From: Trichoplax adhaerens | Taxonomy: Eukaryota; Placozoa; Uniplacotomia; Trichoplacea; Trichoplacidae | NCBI RefSeq assembly: GCF_000150275.1 | Contig: NW_002060954.1 | Coordinates: forward strand, 1,875,748-1,939,747 | DNA: 64,000 nt | Direction: 5' to 3' | Shown: one piece after another, positions 57,862 through 64,000 of the stretch | How the letters are laid out: each line of letters starts with the position of its first letter | Position numbering within the stretch: position 1 is the first letter of the stretch | The notes under the pieces: model-generated | The model's database searches: none | The model's input: the letters and a program-made list of their open reading frames with translations, nothing else | Told to the model about the DNA's origin: nothing | Position numbers and translations under genes: made by a program

Positions 57862-58005
57862 CTGGAGAAGAACTGGTAGAATATTCTAATGGTGGTATTG
57901 TCGTCACTGAAAGGGTTCTAGGATGCTGAAATATGTCCATAGTTGTAAAGCTGGGGCGATTATTACAAGTTATACAGGTATTATAATCACCGGTCATTCC
58001 ATGAT
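57862..58005 (-). other. Candidate linking exon between lectin and GPCR halves
   Basis: 144 nt open in one frame, bounded by a TAG acceptor and a GTATAT donor, phase 1 at both ends. It encodes a Cys-Cys segment (NTCITCNN) followed by a Ser/Thr/Pro-rich stretch (LSVTTIPPLEYSTSSSP) that resembles the mucin stalk of the lectin gene. Joined upstream to 59620-59847 and downstream to 57558-57640, it would make one reading frame from lectin to receptor. Its existence is inferred, not shown. Confidence 0.4.
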
Positions 58006-59407
58006 CTACATGATGGATATTAGAATTAGTGTGCATGAAATGATATTACAATTAGAACAAAGAATTATATTAATAATATTCAGGTTGTTAAAGGTACAAC
58101 AATAAGTATTCTTTCTGCCTAAATATAAAATTGGAATGTTAAGTTCTATTCCTAGGCTGCTATTCATGGTGAAAGTATGATATTTGTGATATCCAGACGG
58201 AATAATAGCATGAAAATAATACTTTTTAAAAGCTAGATTAGACTGGACCCTACATTTTTAAATTGGATAGAAGATACTGCACTCATTATATAAAACAATT
58301 ATGATTATGTAAAATAACGTAATACTGTGATTATAGACCATTAACCATATTTAGTACGATGTAGGGTAGTGTCGTTTCTATATTTATCTTATTATATATT
58401 TAGTAGCCCATAATTATAGACTGCGATGGTAAACTCTATGCTAAAAAACAGGCGACTATATACAGTAGAATATTGAGCTATTAATAAGGTTAGATGTAAA
58501 AATAGAAATGTAAATCATATATTAGGATATGTTTCATTGTACTTTGAGTAGTAGGAATAATGTCTACGCAAATACTATCGTTTCCATATTGGATTAATGA
58601 TGGCCCACTGTAAAAATAGTGTTACAAATAATAATTTGATAATGTGTAAAATGAGGTAAAATGTTGCTATGCTGATTGTAGCTGCGAAGTTTACGGAGAG
58701 CATAAAAGCAGGCGACAGTAGATTATCTGATTGTTCTTTCTGGAAGTTTTTCAGTAGTTCTATTCGGCTAGAGTAAAGCTGTGTGTAGCTAATCTTTTTA
58801 TTAGATCTAATAAAGTTCTAATTTTCTACAAATATTGAATTTTCATGATCGGATTTTATCATAGATTATAATATTTCAGGATATGAAAATAATTAAATCA
58901 GAGATTAACCCATCAAACTCTATTAAAATCGAACTGTTTAATCGATTTTCTACTTGAAAAATGGTTATGCATTTTGACTAATAAGAGATAATAGTACAGT
59001 AGGTGAAATTCGATAAGATGCTGTGTTATAAAGTATTAAGTTAAGACTGCAGCTGCCAAAGTTTATAATAATATTGCTCTATCGAAGCTATCAGTAGGAT
59101 AGTATCAATGATTAAAAACATAGTTCATAATACGAATTCTAAGTTTATCAATTAAACTTAAAGCAAATCTCTGTCAAATAGTGTTAATGAAAACAAGTGA
59201 TCATAAATATGAACTATTAGTATATGATCATCGCTGTAAAAAATTGCAATTTATAACTAAATTTAATCTGAATTATTGAAGAGTAATTCATAAATAATTG
59301 TGTTTACGATTTACTGCAGATCGAGAATAAATAAGAATGGAGATTGCAATCAGCTATGATCTAATCACTACTTTCTTTGATGTGGTTCATAATTATCATT
59401 CATTGAT

Positions 59408-62400
59408 CTATACTACTGTAGTTTCCATACTCCAGTTTGACTTAGCATAACTAATATCGCTCATTGGTGTAGCTTTCGTTATAGCATATGATACTATGCA
59501 CCTCACTGTGGATATATAGCCATAAACCTCGTCTAAAGAATTTGCTATGATACGGTGGTTCATAGATTGCATCAAGTTTGGAGCTAGAGCTAGATGTAAA
59601 TCATAATACAATATCGTACCTGATAGTGATGATAATAAATTTTCTTTCGTATTATATAAGCTAGGATCGGAGACGGAAAGGTTAGAAGAAAGCAACGGCG
59701 AATTATTAGCAATCGTAGGGGTATCAATAGTGATGCTAGAACTGCTCTGCATCGACGAATTCGACGATAACTGCTGATGAAGAGTGGCGTTCCCTTCGTC
59801 TTTTACGTCCGTTACTGTAACAGTGGCATCGTTTATGATGATATCATCTAGCAAAATGGATAATAACATAAGTCCAATAGTACTTGAAGTACTTAGTAAA
59901 ATGAGGGCAGAACTTAATCTTACCTATTATTAATACCATCAAGGAATACTCGTTTATGCTTGAGCTAATGTGTGATTGTAGAGTAACATAAGCTGTCAGC
60001 GGTAGATGATTAGTTGCAGTTGATAGCTGAATAACCTCAGAATTACTATTAATCCATGAGCTAGATATTACCAATTGATTGTAGGCATCAGAGCCCTTTT
60101 CAGCGATTATAACTGTAGGTGTTGCTGAAGTGATGCTCAAGGCACTATTGATTACAAAATTCGATGATAAAATGGACGGTCTTAATGAATCTTCAAACGT
60201 GGTAGAATTAATGTTAAGGCCTGAAGTAGTAGAAGGAAGCTGCTGCGATCCCACAGCTGTCGTTGCCATTATAACATTATCAAAACTACTGTTGGTCAAT
60301 AAGCTGGATAATAAATTCTGGCTATCCAAAACAAAAGTCTCTTTATCGACAATGGAAGTAGACAGATCTTCATGCATGCTTAAACTTAAGAAAGAATCAG
60401 TAGTAGTAGATGCTAGCAGCGATAGTTCACTAGTTGTTAATAGTGCGTTGTTACTAGAACTACTAGAGGATGAGGCCTGTTCATTACTGCTAGTAAAACG
60501 TTCACTGTCGCTCATCGCCGTATTTACTGTTAAAGCGACTCTGAGATTATGATCAAGAATGAAGACAGATGATGAAACCGATGATATTAATGGATTCTCA
60601 TCCGCACTTGAGCTGATGTAAACTTTAGAATCAGTAGAAGTCAATGACTCTATAGCCAAAGTGAATGATGAAGCCGATGATATCAGTGGATTCTTATCCG
60701 TACTTGCGCTGATGTTAACATTAAAATCAGGAGAAGGCGATGATAATATCACTGCATCCTCATACAAACTAGAGATAATGTTATTATTAGAATCAGTAGA
60801 AATCGATGATTCTAATTTATTGACAGTAGATGCTAAAATGATAGTTTTACTAGATAAAGTAATTGATAGTGATAAAGAAGCTATCTCGCTGGTTTCTATG
60901 TTGACTTGCGAAGTAGTCAAAGTTAAAGCATATACTTCCGTAGCAGAAGCATCTTTGCTTTTTACGCTTGTGCTAGTGACGGGCAGAGGAGATGAAAAAA
61001 TGTTGGTATTACTGGATAAAGTAATTGATGGCGATGAAGAATCTATCTTGCTGGTTCCAACGTCAACTTGTGAAATAATCGAATATAAAGGATTTAATTC
61101 CGTAGTAGGAGGATCAGTGCTTTCTACACTTATGCTAACAACGGGTATAGAAGATAAAGAAACTTCCTCTGCTGACTTCTGACATATGTACCTGTGCAGA
61201 TAGCTACAATTTTTATTTCGCCAATAAGAATGAAATCGATTGACTTTAATAATAAATACACATCTATCTGGTCCTTCCACTGGATTGCTGTTAGCCCAAA
61301 ACTGCGGGCCATGTATCACACTCTGACCAGTAGCCAACCACCGATAATCCCAGCTTAAGTTATCTCCATATCGCTTTTCTAATCCAATCCAGTAAGGTTT
61401 ATGTTTTAGGAGTAAGTTATACAAGGCGTTATGGATTATAACAGAATCATCAACGGCTAAATCGCCAGACAGTTGTTGACAAGAACTACGGGCAATACCG
61501 TAGGTTGTCCTTATCTCAAATGATTTAAAACAACGATTACTTATTTTTGTCCATCCAGGCGTACATACCTCTATTAGTTAAATTGAAAATTGACCATTAG
61601 CTAAAAAATCTACTACGCTCAAGCGCATTTATGTTCATTGCTATAGATCTATTGGACTGAAATAGTTCTCGATATAAATCTAAGGTATCTAAGATGACAA
61701 TAACGCTAAGTTCCATCTTAGGAGTATAACACTTGTAAACAGCCTTTTACGTTGGAGTCTTCGCCTACTGTTTATCTTTAAGATTGAATGTAAGTAGTTA
61801 CTTAGTTTGATATCTGTTTTTGACTTCAAGTAATCTCATAAATAAACGGTATGGCTCAATTTGCGAACCGAAAAACTAGGCTATATACGGAGATACGCTG
61901 CTTTCGATCATGAACTGTAACTATGTATTGGGGATTCAGAATACGGTCCTACAATATGTACAATGGTCTCCTAAATTTAAATATGACAATCATCATCTAC
62001 CATGACTACAAGTAATTCAACGGAATCTAAATTTAGGTTTAACTGCTATCGATTTAAACATGCTTTTAAGTATTACTTAAATTGGGTCTTCTTACGTAGC
62101 AGAATGTAATGTATAATTGTTTCGTTCTTTAACATACCGGTAATCCAGCCCTAAAGTAGATTACTCTCGAATATAAACGGTCATTAGCATTGATTTGATA
62201 GTAAATGCTATTTCATGATCAGAATCACGGAAATGTTAATAAATATCAATCACTATTGACATTTATTTTAATTAGTATGAGTAAAAGCTGATTTTTATAG
62301 CCACCCTAAGACCGCGCACGGTCATCAACTTGTTTCATTAATATTTATAATGATTATCGTTATCTCCTTAATTAGATTAATAGCTATTACTACACTGAGA

Positions 62401-62877
62401 TAATTAGAAATCATACATAATCAAACTGATTATATTTTTCAGAATATTTGATATAGTATTTCAAATATTTTAACATTTCTTAAGAATAATATTACTAACC
62501 TTGACCATTCGTAGTGGTTGAATTTAAAATAGTTAATGTTAGACACAGAATCTGAAATGAATAAAAAAGTCATCATGAATTTCTCTCATAGAAAAAATTC
62601 TATCAATTATAATTGTTAATTATGCTATTACAGTCTACATACTCAATATCATTAATAGATTTGAAAATCGGATAGCATGGATGTTAAGGAACTGATTTAA
62701 AACTAATCACAGTAATCAAATTCAAGTTAAAGTAAACTAATCGGTAGAAAATTGTGCAATTTTAAGATAAAGGGAATATTTTACTTCGTTGATCATCAAG
62801 TTTTTGTTGGTTAAGATTGCGTAAAATTAGTTGAAAAAAGTTAATATAATTATTACCGTCAAAGTATCAATTGTCAT
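59408..62877 (-). CDS. C-type lectin domain protein with long Ser/Thr-rich mucin-like stalk
   Basis: Exons 62857-62877, 62500-62551, 59924-61570 and 59408-59847 give 2,160 nt, 719 residues, in phase. Residues 1-24 are a signal peptide (ILCLTLTILNS core). The C-type lectin domain covers about 25-155: VCTPGW, RCFKSF, SSCQQLSGDLAV, the hallmark YWIGLE, GPDRCVFI, and a closing YICQK. The cysteine framework is complete. The calcium/sugar motif is atypical: SNP stands where EPN or QPD is usual, and WRNKNC where WND is usual, so sugar binding is doubtful. About 500 residues of Ser/Thr/Val/Asp-rich sequence follow, with weak repeats of a SLSITLSS-like unit and many candidate O-glycosylation sites. 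No transmembrane segment is seen in this model. The first 21-nt exon rests on phase and signal-peptide logic only. A donor at 59620 would instead splice toward the adhesion GPCR. Confidence 0.72.
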
Positions 62878-63750
62878 TATTTCATCTATGAACATCTATG
62901 ATTTCATTAAGGCTCTATTTAGATAAAATTTATTTACTGTTTTTGCTATTTTGCATTCTACTGTAAAATAATGTTTGTCAGCATGTAGGTAACAGTAGTC
63001 ACATCAAAATATCACTAAACGAATAAAAACTGAGAATTATGTAAAGACATAACGGCTAAACACATAATATACAAAACTAAATTCCTTGTCAGACTTCAAA
63101 GTTAAAAATATTATCCAATTGGAAAATACTTTTTAATTAGAATACTAATTATCAATCTAAGTACTATTACGACAGGTATAAAATCAATATGTATAAAATA
63201 TTTATATACACGTTATAGATTCTTTGTGTGGAAAATATCTGAATAGAACTCAATTATACAAGTACAGATTATTGTATTTTTGATAAAATGTATCAAAATT
63301 TAGGAAAGACTAAATTGATGTGATTTCCATAGATCAGTCTATGTCTACGATGTATTCTACTTCATTTCCAACATTCTAATGAGTTATCGCCATCAATAAC
63401 AACCGAGGATATTATCAAAATTAGCAGCCATTACATATGTGGTTTACTTGCATATGAGTTTAACATATACACACTCGTGTACATATTATACACACTTTCA
63501 ATAAAAGCGGTCCAAGTTGATGTAAGAGTAAATGGATATTTAAATATTATTCTGATTATTTCTGCAGTATATGGTGTAAACTGCTTGATATGAGTTACCG
63601 AAAATAGCATCCATCAATAATGACCTAACATAGTAGCATAAGCATGCAGAACAATAATCTATCAACGCGCACACTTTGTGACATTAAATTATATCAGAGC
63701 AAAAGAAATAGATAGAAACAAATAATATTATATTAGCATTCGCGATCAGT
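62878..63750. other. 5' flank of the lectin gene
   Basis: About 0.9 kb of AT-rich DNA without a supported exon. The lectin promoter should lie here. It lacks the TACAGTACTGTA clusters seen at other gene starts. Confidence 0.45.
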
Positions 63751-63902
63751 CTATCCTTTCCCAAGCTTTAAAAAAAGATACAATATCATATGAAGCAATA
63801 TAACTATAATTACCAAAATAATTTTAGCCAGGTCCATCAGCCAGAGTAGAAATGGAATTGTTACGATAGCAGATGCGTATGTTAAGACAGCAACGATATA
63901 CA
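63751..63902 (-). CDS. Possible last exon of an unknown membrane protein (partial)
   Basis: About 50 codons ending in TAG at 63751-63753, preceded by an AG acceptor (AATAAG-type, weak). The product is almost wholly hydrophobic: AVLTYASAIVTIPFLLW, an acidic LMDLAK turn, then ILVIIVILLHMILYLFL and a basic KLGKG end. That fits one or two C-terminal membrane helices of a gene whose other exons lie beyond the right edge. There is no family match, and chance cannot be excluded in AT-rich DNA. Confidence 0.3.
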
Positions 63903-64000
63903 CTTATCAGAATAACACATGAACTCACTCAGAGCTAAATAAAATTTATAATGTTCTAAAGTAATTAGTGATGTTACTTTTATTTCAATTACTAATTGTT

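Noticed and set aside
60130-61182. Long plus-strand frames (140 and 173 codons) opposite the lectin stalk
   Set aside because: They are antisense reflections of the repetitive Ser/Thr-rich coding sequence; the minus strand has the lectin domain and matching splice phases.

Overview
The window is nuclear DNA of an animal. It is AT-rich, genes are split by many short GT-AG introns, and the gene set is metazoan: axonemal dynein, NDRG, ZDHHC3/7, RAB2, TMEM42 and an adhesion-type GPCR with GAIN/GPS. Compact genes plus a full-size ciliary dynein fit a placozoan (Trichoplax/Hoilungia-like), but that is inference; no species-diagnostic sequence was seen. I rebuilt exon structures by hand from splice signals, reading phase and family similarity. 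In each recognised multi-exon gene the phases close without a frameshift, but no transcript evidence was available.

Layout. 1-13128 (-): N-terminal about 2,957 residues of an outer-arm dynein heavy chain (DNAH5/DNAH8 type), running off the left edge inside the motor. 16904-18331 (+): an intronless, unrecognised membrane-anchored P-loop NTPase. 18768-22847 (-): NDRG family, 17 exons. 23280-25912 (+): EMC8/EMC9, divergent from NDRG. 28165-28563 (-): tail-anchored cytochrome b5. 31836-35203 (-): nodulin-like MFS transporter. 36275-39612 (+): ZDHHC3/7-like palmitoyltransferase. 41052-42480 (-): TMEM42-like. 44157-49348 (+): RAB2. 52136-57695 (-): adhesion GPCR with GAIN/GPS. 59408-62877 (-): secreted-type C-type lectin with a Ser/Thr-rich stalk, which may be the N-terminal half of the same receptor. 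63751-63902 (-): possible last exon of a gene beyond the right edge.

Shared themes. RAB2, EMC8/9, cytochrome b5 and ZDHHC3/7 are secretory-pathway or endomembrane proteins, but nothing suggests a functional cluster; several neighbours are simply divergent pairs. The most striking non-coding signal is a short palindrome, core TACAGTACTGTA, packed into the 5' flanks of NDRG/EMC8, cytochrome b5, MFS/ZDHHC and TMEM42/RAB2. It is scarce around the dynein, the P-loop gene and the receptor locus. Other highlights are the possible CTLD-mucin-GAIN-7TM receptor, loss of one GPS cysteine pair, and a 24-nt in-frame micro-exon that carries the DHHC catalytic motif.
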